NCBI GenBank assembly: GCA_029204045.2 | Contig: CM055074.1 | Span: forward strand, 14,807,164-14,871,163 | Reading direction: 5' to 3' | From: Tillandsia leiboldiana | Taxonomy: Eukaryota > Streptophyta > Magnoliopsida > Poales > Bromeliaceae | DNA length: 64,000 bases | In this document: piece after piece, positions 55,148-64,000 of the stretch | Position numbering within the stretch: the stretch's first letter is position 1 | Layout of the letters: every line of letters begins with the position of its first letter | Notes under the pieces: generated by a model | What the model saw: the letters and a program-made list of their open reading frames with translations, nothing else | The model's database searches: none | What the model was told of the DNA's origin: nothing | Translations under genes and position numbers: made by a program

Positions 55148-57895
55148 TGTCACGCCCCGGGGGTTTGTTTTAGCGGAAACGGCATTTTTTTTTTTTTTTT
55201 TTTTTTTTTGAAAGTCTCTTTCTTCCCCGGTGCGTGCCCAGACCCGCCGCACATACAGGATCTCTCTGCAAACGGACAGAGTCTCCCCTGTACGTGCACG
55301 GCGTGTGGTTGAATACATCTCCCAAGCAAACATAACCATTCAATCACAACATTCAATTACATACAACCAGTATTCTAAATATTTAAGCGCATGGCCACTT
55401 CAACTTGAAAGGATAAATCCACGGTTTTTAAAGAGTGCCCACCCGCACTTAAGTTTTGAAAAACGAGTTTCGAAATCAGCATAAACCCCAGGGTTTTGAA
55501 AACGGTGCCCACACGACACCCAAGTTTTGAAAGCTCATTTCGCAATCCATAAATCCACAAGGTTTTGAAATCAGTGCCCACACGACACTTAGACTTTGAA
55601 AACGGTTTTCGCAATCTTTTCTTTTTTTTTGTTTCGCTTTTCAAATGGCCAGTAGAAATAAAGGGAAAGGTAGTGCATAACAGATAATCAAATACCGACA
55701 TCTACGTCGACCCCACAAGGGTATCGGGAACCTCACACATGCCCACATATAAATGAAAAGCTGAAAAGAAAAGGAAAGTATAAAGTTCAGGGTCTCCAAC
55801 GGTCCCGCTGTGTCCGCCCCGTCCTCACCGCCACCTACCTCTCCCCTCGCCTGGGCCCTGTCACGAAGTGGGAAGTCAGTGACTAATAAATGCCGTGCGG
55901 GGGAATAATAAAACAAACCGTGGCGACAACCGGAGCAACCACCCTTTTGGGGGGGGGGGGAAATGGTAACCTGTATATCTGCATCCTGTAATACTCTGCC
56001 GCGTCGGTCCACTACCGACGGCCCATACCGTACCTGCACCGCACCGCGCCGCGCGGACAACTAAACCGGCGGGTCGCTCCGCTCGCACCTCGGCGCCTCA
56101 ACCACCCCAGCTAATAAGGGGCCCCACTACGTCACCTCGTGGGTATACACGGGTCCTACGACCTCTTTTCCGGAAAAGTGCACCCCTCACGGTGGCCAAA
56201 CCGCGGGTGCACGTGTTGCAGCCTCGAGCACAGTAACCACAATATATGAGCAATAGTAATGCAGTAATCGCAATGTATATGAAATAGTAAAGCAGTAACC
56301 ATGATGCATGAATCAGAATAAGGTAGAGGCGTGTAAACTCATGTTGCCCTACTATTAGCATAGTCGAAGGAAAGACGGTAGCTGAAGCATCAAAACACGA
56401 GACCACGTAACTATCGATGTGTAGCAATAATCCGTAGCATCTAGAATAATGATTACTGAAGTGAACGGTAACATATAATATTAAAAAAATCAATGTGGTT
56501 CGATGCCAAATATCACACTCAACCCACCTGTCGCTAGTAGGCGTCAACGCTCCGCTCCCTCGCGTCCTGGTACTCCTCCCGCGCGGCTCCTTCGCACACC
56601 TGCCGCGAGGAGAAAAGCGACGCTCAGACGCGGTGAAGACGAGAGGCGGGCGAACCGCTCGTCGGGTTCGCGGCTCCCCGTCCGCACGCGGGCCGTGCGC
56701 GTGCTCAGCTCCGTACGGGCACCCCACACGTGGGGTTGAGCGCGCGTGCGTCCGGCCCGTGCGGGTCACCCCGCACGCGGGGCTGGGCGCCGCCCAGCCC
56801 TGCGGCCTACCCCGCACGCGGGGCTGGGCGCCGCCCAGCCCTGCGGCCTACCCCGCACGCGGGCTGGGCGTGCCGCCCGGCCCGTGCGGGTCACCCCGCA
56901 CGCGGGTCTGGGCGTCGCCCAGCCCCGTGCGGTCCCCCGCACGCGGGTCTGGGCGTCCCCAGCCCCGTGCGGGTCACCCCGCACGCGGCGGGCGTGCGCC
57001 CGGCCCCGTGCGGGCCATCCCGCACGCGGGGGCTGGGCGCCGCCCGGCCCCGTGCGGGTCATCCCGCACGCGCTGGGCGTGCGCCGGCCCCGTGCGGGTC
57101 ATCCCGCACGCGGGGGGGGGGGCTGGGCGCCCCTGGCCCGTGCGGGTCGCATGAGGGCGCCGGATGGGGGGGGGGTTTCTTCGCACGTGCGGCGGATTCC
57201 GGGAAATCCGCCGCCTGTGCCTCACCCCTTCCGGTCAAGATGATCAAGAACTCAACACGAGGAAAAGAAACTAAATTCCCGTCTCACCTTGATGAGGACG
57301 ACGAAGGTTTGGGAAGAGGGGATCGTCCGTTCTCGTAGGTCCGGTGTGGTGGTGGTGGGGATGCGGCGTTCTCCCCTCTCCTCGACCGTCTTCGCTCGGT
57401 CGTGCGTGCCAAGGGGTACAGACTGAGAAGGGGTTCCCAACCCTCACCTCTCAACCCCCATTAATTAGCTGTTTTGGTACGATCGAGCCCAACCCGCGTC
57501 CAACTCCAAATGCTAACCTAGCCCCAAATTAACCCGGATAGATAGAACGAAATAAATTAAATTAATTTATGTCGGATCCCGAAAATTTACAGAAAATTAG
57601 ACTGAGCCGGTGCGAAAGAATTAACTAGCTTGAATCAAAAAATATCGTTAAATCCGGTCTGGTTTACCTCAAAAGGGACGTGCCGGACACCCGAAACCGC
57701 AGCAACTTCGAAAATTTATTCCGGAGCTTCCGGGTCGGAAATCCGATCCGATCGCGCCGCCGGCCTCCGCTTCGCGAGCTTTATTCTCAAAAAAAATGCC
57801 CGCGAGCCCCCGACGGCCTGCCCAGAATGACAAAAGAAAATCAAACCCCCGGACCCCTTTGCCTAAAGGCGGTTCGAAAACCCGCGGCTATTACA
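55148..57895 (-). repeat. Tek-F 5' LTR
   Basis: Partner of 47363-50127. T run 55185-55209, G runs only 12 and 10 long (55949-55960, 57113-57122), U5 stem-loop 55250-55259 with 55287-55296. Confidence 0.92.
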
Positions 57896-58173
57896 GATGT
57901 ACCCCGTACTTTTTAAGAGTTCTTGTTGAGAGACCTTTGTAGTGAGTATAGAGTTGTATTTTATTAACTGCTTGAGAGTATTTAATGACTTCTGGTGATG
58001 GCTTTGTGTTGTCGATTTTCTGCTTTTTAGCAGTTTCTTTCAGCTCTGATAATCTGTCTAGCATGTTGATCTTTTGCAGGTTAGAACGCTTTTTCGTCTA
58101 TACGGGGCTTCCCGTATGGGCGGCGGATCTTGTTGGCGAGCCCGGGTCGCAGTTTCGACGCCGGGGCGTGACA
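57896..58173 (+). mobile_element. Family-E 5' LTR, last part
   Basis: Continues 43695-47362 after the Tek-F TSD and ends in GGGGCGTGACA. Stem-loop ATACGGG/CCCGTAT (58100-58106 with 58111-58117) is followed by GGCGGATCTTG, one T longer than usual. A primer-site remnant follows (58180 onward) that lost two bases compared with the copy at 59424-59435. Confidence 0.88.
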
Positions 58174-58848
58174 GATTAGGTGGTCAAAGCCTAGGTTGTA
58201 GGTCATTTGGACTTAGAAACCCTAGGCTTGTGGTTGGACATTAGGATGACTACGTGAGAGTCGTGACGTTTAGAGCGGAGTCCTGATTGGGTTTTTACCT
58301 CTTCCCAAGGATGGGATTGAGTGATTGTCACTGTTATTCCTCGAAGCGATTATGTTTGGCTGCAGACAACATAATGCTAGGGATGGATGAAAGTCCTAGA
58401 CTTTCGCTGGATTGGTCGAGTGGTTGTTTGGTACTGTCCTGATGGTTGCTGTTGTGTTGCAGGTAGGCACGATGCTCCCCGACGCAGTGTACAGACGCGT
58501 TCTCAGCCTTTCCCCTCCGATGAGCCCGGAGCCGAGGACTCGGGGCAGGGACAGCAGAGGAGGTTCTCTGGAGCTTCGTGCCCAGGGCATAGTTCCCTGA
58601 GGCGTGCTGCGCAGGGAGGAAGACATCTCACGCCGTGAGGACGCTTTACAGCGCCAGGCGGAGGCTTCTCTTCGCCAGGAGGACTTCGCGGCGCCAAAAA
58701 AAAAAGTAAGGATGGCCTTTGGATCGTTGCTTCTGTTGAGCAGAGGACGCAGCCAGTGGTAGCACCCCCTGAGTGTTCGCCTGTGCTTCTTCGCCACTGT
58801 GGCGCCCCTGTGGTTCCGTCAGCGCCGGCTGTTCCTGTCGCGCCGTTT
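58174..58848 (+). pseudogene. gag: Family-E primer region and gag start (left of gap)
   Basis: After the LTR come a leader and the gag N-terminus (PRR-VQTR, about 58468-58505; equivalent to 59711-59745), a Gln/Glu/Ala-rich repeat region and a Pro-rich stretch that runs into the N gap. The same sequence reappears at 59417-60087, so this copy is probably an assembly duplicate. Indels break every frame. Confidence 0.65.
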
Positions 58849-58948
58849 NNNNNNNNNNNNNNNNNNNNNNNNNNNNNNNNNNNNNNNNNNNNNNNNNNNN
58901 NNNNNNNNNNNNNNNNNNNNNNNNNNNNNNNNNNNNNNNNNNNNNNNN
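58849..58948. other. Assembly gap (100 N)
   Basis: Exactly 100 N, a placeholder length. The sequence on both sides is the same 1.15 kb. Confidence 0.98.
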
Positions 58949-59423
58949 CGCAGCAACTTCGAAAAATTATTCGGGAGCTTCCGGGGTCGGAAATCCGATC
59001 CGTCGCGCCGCCGGCCTCCGCTTCGCGAGCTTTATTCTCTAAAAAAAAAATGCCCGCGAGCCCACGACGGCCTGCCCAGAATGACAAAAGAAAATCAAAA
59101 CCCGGACCCCTTTGCCTAAAGGCGGTCGAAACCCGCGGCTATTACAGATGTACCCCGTACTTTGAGAGTTCTTGTGAGAGAGACTTTGTAGTGAGGTATA
59201 GAGTTGTACTTTTATTTTACTGCTTGAGAGATTTATGTACTTTTGTGAGGGCTTTGTGTTGTATATTTTCTCTTTTTAGCAGTTTCTTTCAGCTCTGATA
59301 TCTGTATAGCATAGTTGATCTTTGCAGGTTAGTCGCTTCGTCTATACGGGGCTTCCCGTATGGGCGGCGGATCTGTTGGCGAGCCCGGGTCGCAGTTTCG
59401 ACGCCGGGGCGTGACAGATTAGG
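58949..59423. repeat. Repeat of Tek-F LTR end and family-E LTR end
   Basis: 58949-59145 repeats the Tek-F 5' LTR end (57698-57895). 59146-59416 repeats the family-E LTR end including GATGT and the stem-loop (59344-59350 with 59355-59361; GGCGGATCTG 59366-59375). It carries the same nested-insertion junction as 57895/57896. Confidence 0.9.
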
Positions 59424-59435
59424 TGGTATCAAAGC
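59424..59435 (+). promoter_or_regulatory. Family-E primer-binding site (tRNA-iMet variant)
   Basis: TGGTATCAAAGC, 7 nt after the LTR end. Confidence 0.85.
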
Positions 59436-59704
59436 CTAGGTTGTAGGTCATGTGGACTTAGAAACCCTAGGCTTGTGGTTGGACATTAGGATGACTACGT
59501 GAGAGCGTGACTTTTAGCGGAGTCCTGATTGGGTTTTTACCTCTCCAAAGGATGGGATGAGTGATTGGTATGTTTATTCTCCTAAGCGATTATGTTGGCT
59601 GCAGACAACATAATGCTAGGGAAATGGATGACATGTCCTAGACTTTCGCTGGATTGGGTCGAGTGTTGTTGGTACTGTCCTGATGGTTGCTTGTGGTGTT
59701 GCAG

Positions 59705-60392
59705 GTAGCACGATCCTCCCCGACGCAGGGTACAGACGCGTTCTCAGCCTTTCCCCTCGATGAGCCGAGCAGGAGGACTCGGGGCAGGGACAGCAGAGGG
59801 AGGTTCTGGAGCTTCGTGCCCAGGTGGCATAGTTGTCTGAGGCGGTTGCGGCGCCAGGAGGAGACATCTCAGCGCCGGGAGGAGGCTTTACAGCGCCAGG
59901 AGGAGGCTTCTCGCGCCAGGAGGAGGCTTCTCGGCGCCAGGAGGAGGCCTTTGGTCGGATGATGCTTCTGTTAGAGCAGAGGACGCAGCCAGTGGTAGCA
60001 CCCCCTGAGTGTTCGCCTGTGCCTTCTTCGCCAGCTGTGGCGCCCCCTGTGGTTCGTCAGCGCCGGCTGTCCTGTCGCGCCGGTTTCTAGCATACCACCG
60101 CCCGGGTCGACGGGCTTGGATTCGGCTGAGCAGAGTGCGGTGGTGGATCTGTTGATGAGGTTCCGCCGGTTTGATCCACCCCGTTTTTCTGGTCTGAGTG
60201 CTGAGCCGTGGAGGCCGACTCTGGATCACGACCATGGAGCGTCATTTTGAGAGTTTGTTCGTTGAGGATCGGTTTCGGGTCTTCTTGGCTACACACTTCT
60301 TGGAGAGCAACGCCGAGGCTTGGTGGTGGTGTGTGCGACCTGATGGTCCGCCTGGGACGCAGCTTCTCCTTGGGCGGAGTTCCGCAGTCTTC
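59705..60392 (+). pseudogene. gag: Family-E gag: coiled repeat and capsid start, cut by Sire-G
   Basis: The presumed start (PRRRVQTRSQ, about 59711-59745) has lost its ATG in this reading. 59870-59950 holds four or five tandem 18-bp units encoding (R)RQEEA, a short coiled coil. A Pro-rich linker follows, then the Retrotrans_gag domain (FRRFDPPRFSG at about 60160-60192; ERHFESLFVEDRFRVFLATHFLE, 60235-60303, in another frame). Sire-G interrupts the domain at 60393. Confidence 0.78.
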
Positions 60393-61718
60393 TGTTACGG
60401 AATTTAAGTTGGCGTATTTCGTGAATTAGGTTAAGTCTTGAAGATTGAAGGTAAAGAAGTTGGATCATATAACTCAATCTCAAGAAGAAGAATTCAAAAG
60501 GATCAGGTATGTTTACTTAATATCTTTGGTGATCCGAATACTTCTTATAGTGTAGAAACATGGATGAACTTGTGATTGCATAAATATCAAAAACTGGACA
60601 TGGGACATGTTCAGGATCCGGATCAGGTCTTTAATCCGGATCCCGAAGGTTGTTCGTTCATACACCAGTTCGATCCGGATCGTAGCTTCCTTTGATCCGG
60701 ATCCCGAACACGGTTTTACCATAATTTATGAACGATCCGGATCAGGCTTTCCAATCCGGATCCCGAACGTTGGTTTGGTGAAACTGTATGAACGATCCGG
60801 ATCAGGCACTTCGATCCGGATCCCGAACCTTCGTTTTTCTGGAAACTGTTTTTCTCGCTACTGCAATCCGGATCGCCGAACTCCGATCCGGATCGTCGTC
60901 ATGTAAAATTCCAGAAAAGGATAGTTTTTGATTCTTATCTTCTTCCAAGGGTTTCTAACCTATAAATAGACCCTATGATTCTTTTTCTAGGGTAAGCCGC
61001 TAATCCAAAAGCCGTCATCTTATATACGGCCTAAGATCCACATATAGAGAAGAAAGGAAATCAAGAGATTTAATCTTATGTTTCTTCATCTATATTGATT
61101 GATTTGATTCTAGGTTTTCATACTCACATTTTGAGTAGAATCAAATCAATGAATACTTAGATGGTATTTCCGATCTATTTCTAATCTAAGTATTCGGCGG
61201 ATAATCACCACCCAAAAATCAACGATTTATCCCAAATCGGCGCGTGGACTCGCGTGGCTTGTGGATTCAAGGTGCTACCGCTCTCGTGGATTCGGGAGCG
61301 AGGTACGTTCGTGGGATTCGAAGCGTGCTACTGGGTTGAAGACGTGGATTCGGTCGGACATCGTGGACTCGACGTTGGACGCCGTGGATTCCGGCGTGGG
61401 CGCAGATCGTGGATTCGAGAAGCGTCGTGGAGCGAGCGGAGAAGATCAACTAGGAGGTATGGAAAAGGTCGAGCGTCTGTTGAGTACGGTATATCACCTG
61501 TACGTGTTTAATTCTAGTGATTTCACCGTGTGATCGGTCCCGTAGTTTTTTACTCCGGTTTGGAGTTTTCCACCGTAAAAATCTCTTGCGTTGTTATTTA
61601 TTTTTTCCGCATTGGGTTTTATATCGCAAAGATTTTTGCGTTGTTTATTGTTTACACCTATTCACCCCCTCTAGGTGTTTTTTTCCCCTATTTAGATCCA
61701 ATTATACATAACCCAACA
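60393..61718 (+). repeat. Sire-G 5' LTR
   Basis: TGTTACGG...ACCCAACA, 1326 bp. Ten ATCCGGAT palindromes (60616-60893), TATA box 60960-60969 and a TGGATT-loop hairpin array (61239-61419) stand in the same order as in Sire-H, although much of the rest is diverged. Confidence 0.92.
61239..61419 (+). promoter_or_regulatory. TGGAYT-loop hairpin array in Sire-G leader
   Basis: About eight stem-loops. Stems around TGGATT or TGGACT loops include GCGCG/CGCGT, CTTG/CAAG, CGCTCTCG/CGGGAGCG, GACG/CGgTC, TCG/CGA (twice) and ACGCCG/CGGCGT (7-nt loop). TTCG/CGAA closes a TGGGATT loop. The stems are mostly different from those of Sire-H. Confidence 0.72.
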
Positions 61719-61720
61719 AG

Positions 61721-61732
61721 TGGTATCAGAGC
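61721..61732 (+). promoter_or_regulatory. Sire-G primer-binding site (tRNA-iMet)
   Basis: TGGTATCAGAGC, 2 nt after the LTR. Confidence 0.93.
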
Positions 61733-61752
61733 GGGAATCGGGTTGTAAACCA

Positions 61753-63520
61753 ATGGTTGAAGGTAGAAACATCAACAGACCTCCGTTCTTCGATGGAACA
61801 CATTATGCGTACTGGAAAGTACGGATGAAAGCCTTTTTAATTTCCATCGACGAACGGGTGTGGCAATCAATTGAATTAGGATGGACTAATCCAACTGACT
61901 TTATTGGTGATGTTCGCACCATCAAACCTAGGTCGAATGGACCAAGGAAGAGATAGATTTTTCTTCTTACAATGGCAAGGGATTAATGCTCTATTAATGC
62001 TTTGTCTCAACAGAGTTCTCTCGCGTCTCGGCATGTGAGATGCGAAAGAAATCTGGGATGCTCTTCAAGTACGTATAAGGGAACTAACCTTGTGAAGATT
62101 CAGAAACTGCAAATGCTTACGAGCAAGTTTGACTCTATTTTCATGGCAGAAAATGAATCGTTCACAGACTATTACCACACGATTGCAAGATATCGTAAAC
62201 TCATATTCTAACTTGGGAGAGAAAGATTCCAGAATTTAAAGTTGTAAGAAAAATACTAAGAACTCTTCCTGAAAGATTTCGTTCCAAGGTTACAGCCATT
62301 GAAACTATTAAACACCCGGACGAAATCCGTGTAGAAGAATTAGTTGGTTCATTACAAACTTATGACATGACATTTCCTACTAACTATTCTTCGGGAAAGG
62401 CATCCTCTTCTAAGTCTTCAGGTTATGCGTTGAAAACAACAAAAGAAGAAGACGCGGATTCATCCTCCTCAGGCGATGACGAGAAACCTATCTATGGGGA
62501 CTTTGAGAAGCAGCTCGCTCTCTTGACAAGAAGTTTCGCCGAAATTTTCGAAGGGGTAATTCAAGCAAAACTCCATCCTTCGGAAAGTGGAAGAAAGGCA
62601 AGGGTTCTTCAAGTTACAAGTCAAGAAAGCAGAGGGTTTTTCTAAGGATAAGAAAAGCACAGAAGGACAAGTCCACTGCTTCAAGTGCCGAGGATACGGC
62701 CATATCTCAACGGAATGTCCAAATAAGAATCCGTCCAAGAAGAAGGCGATGGCAAGCCGTCACTTGGGATGACACCTCATCGTCAAATGAGTCATCGTCA
62801 AGTGATGAAGAAGATAACGCAACGGCGTTCCACGCGTCCACATCTTCACCCTTCATGTGCTTAATGGCAAGTACATCCGAGTCATTGTCCAACTCCACTG
62901 TTAAAAAGATTGCAACGGACGATGAATCGGATAATTCGGAAGGTGAAGATTTTGCTCTAGCCTACCACAGAACTTTTGAGGGATTCAAAGAAACTGTCTA
63001 AGCACAACAAGGGGTTGAGAGGGAAATTGCAGGATCTCGAAGAAGAAGTAAAAAGGGTAACTTCTCTCTCGACCGATCTTGAAGTGGAACGGATAATCTG
63101 ATAAAAGCAAATATTTCCCTTCAAGAGTCCAATGAGCAACTCGAGAAGAATTATATAGATATGGTGAACAAAGCGAATTACTTCTTGAAGCTCAACGGCG
63201 AGGCTCGACAGGACAAATTGGAAATGACAGAGACCATTCTCCAACTCAGGGATGACTTACAGCGATTTTCATCAGGAAGGAGTAAGGTGGATACGCTTCT
63301 TGGTCTTGGTCAATCAAACAAGTTCGGCGTCGGATACAATCGAACTGAAGGACAATTTTAGTTCGGTTGGACAGTTTTTGTGCCTAGTCGGTGTCTCCTC
63401 CTCCGACACCGGAATTCACGACACGCAACGACAACAAGCTACTTCACCCTCTTCGGAATCGTCAAGCACTAAGGTATGTTTTCGTTGTAATTTTGCAGGG
63501 CACATAGGAGAAATTGCAAG
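61753..63520 (+). pseudogene. gag: Sire-G gag with two separated zinc knuckles
   Basis: The ATG at 61753 starts a SIRE/Maximus-type gag (INRPPFFDGTHYAYWKVRMK). Frame changes by small indels occur near 61940, 62000, 62190, 62600 and 62750. The first CCHC knuckle (CX2CX4HX4C) is at about 62677-62718, then an acidic/Ser stretch, a coiled-coil-like region (62990-63270) and a GLGQSNKFGVGYN motif (about 63303-63341). A second knuckle, at about 63477-63510, appears to lack its last Cys. Sequence quality here is doubtful, so frameshifts may be technical. Confidence 0.8.
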
Positions 63521-64000
63521 ATGGGAGCCAAACGCTCAACTCAAGTACTTCTTGCAACGACTACCAAAAAGGTGATTCCTCGGAAATCAAATGCAAATTA
63601 TTCGAAGGAAAATAGCCTCGGTAGTTCATCAAACACGACGACGACTTCAAGGGAAAAGCGATGGATCAACAAGACGCTTTCACCAAAGGTATCAACTTCA
63701 CAATCATTTCCGATGTACACCAAACTCGAAAGGTTTGGGTACGCAAAGGTGAATTCTTCCTTCATCCTTGAATCACGTCGGTACCAAACGGCCCTTGGAA
63801 TTATTGCATATGGATCTTATGGGGCCGACACGTCAACCATCCTTGGGAGGTAAATGGTATATTTTCTATTGGTGATGATTTCTCTCGGTATTCATGGGTA
63901 GCATTTTTTAAAAGGGAAAGCTGATACTTTTGATTCTTTTCACGAGATTTGCCTTCGTATTATGATTGAAAAGAATGAAAAGATCATTCGTGTTAGAAGT
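63521..64000 (+). pseudogene. pol: Sire-G gag end joined to integrase start
   Basis: 63735-63770 encodes the KVWVRKG motif typical of the gag end in this lineage. Only about 30 bp later comes the start of the integrase core (LLHMDLMGP, about 63804-63830; then GGKWYIF and DDFSRYSWVAFFK, to about 63915), with one extra base in a G run near 63796. The protease and the GAG-pre-integrase region expected between them are absent. The frame is open to the window end. Confidence 0.75.

Larger units (their letters stand above)
47363..57895 (-). mobile_element. Tek-F: full-length Tekay chromovirus inside family-E LTR
   Basis: Minus-strand element with 5' LTR 55148-57895, 3' LTR 47363-50127, primer site 55129-55139 and TSD GATGT (47358-47362 and 57896-57900). 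All gag and pol domains are present in order. Many single-base indels interrupt them, and the two LTRs also differ mostly by homopolymer indels. Much of the apparent decay may therefore be consensus error. Confidence 0.93.
60393..64000 (+). mobile_element. Sire-G: second Maximus/SIRE-like copia element (runs off window)
   Basis: 5' LTR 60393-61718, primer site 61721-61732, then gag and the start of integrase. It is related to Sire-H but diverged. The target would be TCTTC (60388-60392); the other end is outside the window. It lies inside the family-E gag. Confidence 0.9.

Noticed and set aside
58503..59298. Frames running through the N gap
   Set aside because: They contain unknown residues across a placeholder gap and are meaningless.
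1..64000. Host genes, biosynthetic cluster or defence system
   Set aside because: No frame matches anything other than gag or pol of LTR retrotransposons; the window is a retrotransposon nest.

Overview
This window is a seed-plant genome segment made almost wholly of LTR retrotransposons. I found no host protein gene, tRNA gene or rRNA gene. The plant origin follows from the families present: Ty3/gypsy chromoviruses of the Tekay/Del type (single gag-pol reading frame, initiator-Met tRNA primer site, C-terminal chromodomain-like tail), Ty1/copia elements of the Maximus/SIRE type, and a Cassandra TRIM with 5S-rRNA-derived LTRs. A species cannot be named. The elements are labelled here Tek-A, Tek-B, Tek-C, Tek-F, family E (including solo LTR D), Sire-H, Sire-G and Cassandra.

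Layout. 1-6352: pieces of family-E LTRs in both orientations, with Cassandra (4156-4731) at the point where orientation switches. 6353-42116: Tek-A, an old gutted chromovirus (+). Inside its integrase sits Sire-H (12395-39773, TSD GGAAG), a copia element with gag but no pol. Inside the Sire-H gag sit Tek-C (14721-26054, minus strand, TSD AAAGC) and Tek-B (26503-36141, plus strand, TSD TAAAA). Inside Tek-C sits solo LTR D (19105-22858, TSD TCTGT). The nest is therefore four layers deep: A > H > C > D, with B beside C. 42117-43694: rearranged pieces of family E and a Tek-A relative. 43695-60392: a family-E element whose roughly 3.9 kb 5' LTR is split by Tek-F (47363-57895, minus strand, TSD GATGT). 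Its gag is reached across a 100-N gap (58849-58948) and then cut by Sire-G (60393 to the window end).

Coding state. Tek-C is nearly complete (gag, protease, RT, RNase H, integrase, chromodomain) but has two nonsense codons, one frameshift and the solo-LTR insertion. Tek-B has a long open RT-RNaseH-integrase frame but no protease, a capsid-less gag with duplicated zinc knuckles, and no ATG for pol. Tek-F is full length but broken by many small indels, at least partly sequencing error. Nothing here looks autonomous as read.

Most interesting signals. (1) The leader of the Sire LTRs carries a tandem array of small hairpins whose loop is constant (TGGATT) while the stems change with compensation. 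G-T wobbles are legal in the sense RNA, which points to a selected RNA structure such as a packaging or dimerisation signal. (2) All chromoviral LTRs carry, shortly upstream of the primer site, a covarying stem-loop followed by a near-invariant GGCGG(R)TCTG box. (3) Ten ATCCGGAT palindromes lie just upstream of the Sire TATA box. (4) Cassandra LTRs are identical, yet the element has no TSD. (5) Mid-LTR GC-rich cassettes repeatedly expand or are deleted at short direct repeats. (6) The sequence around the N gap is a duplicated contig overlap, so small indels in the right third should not be over-read.
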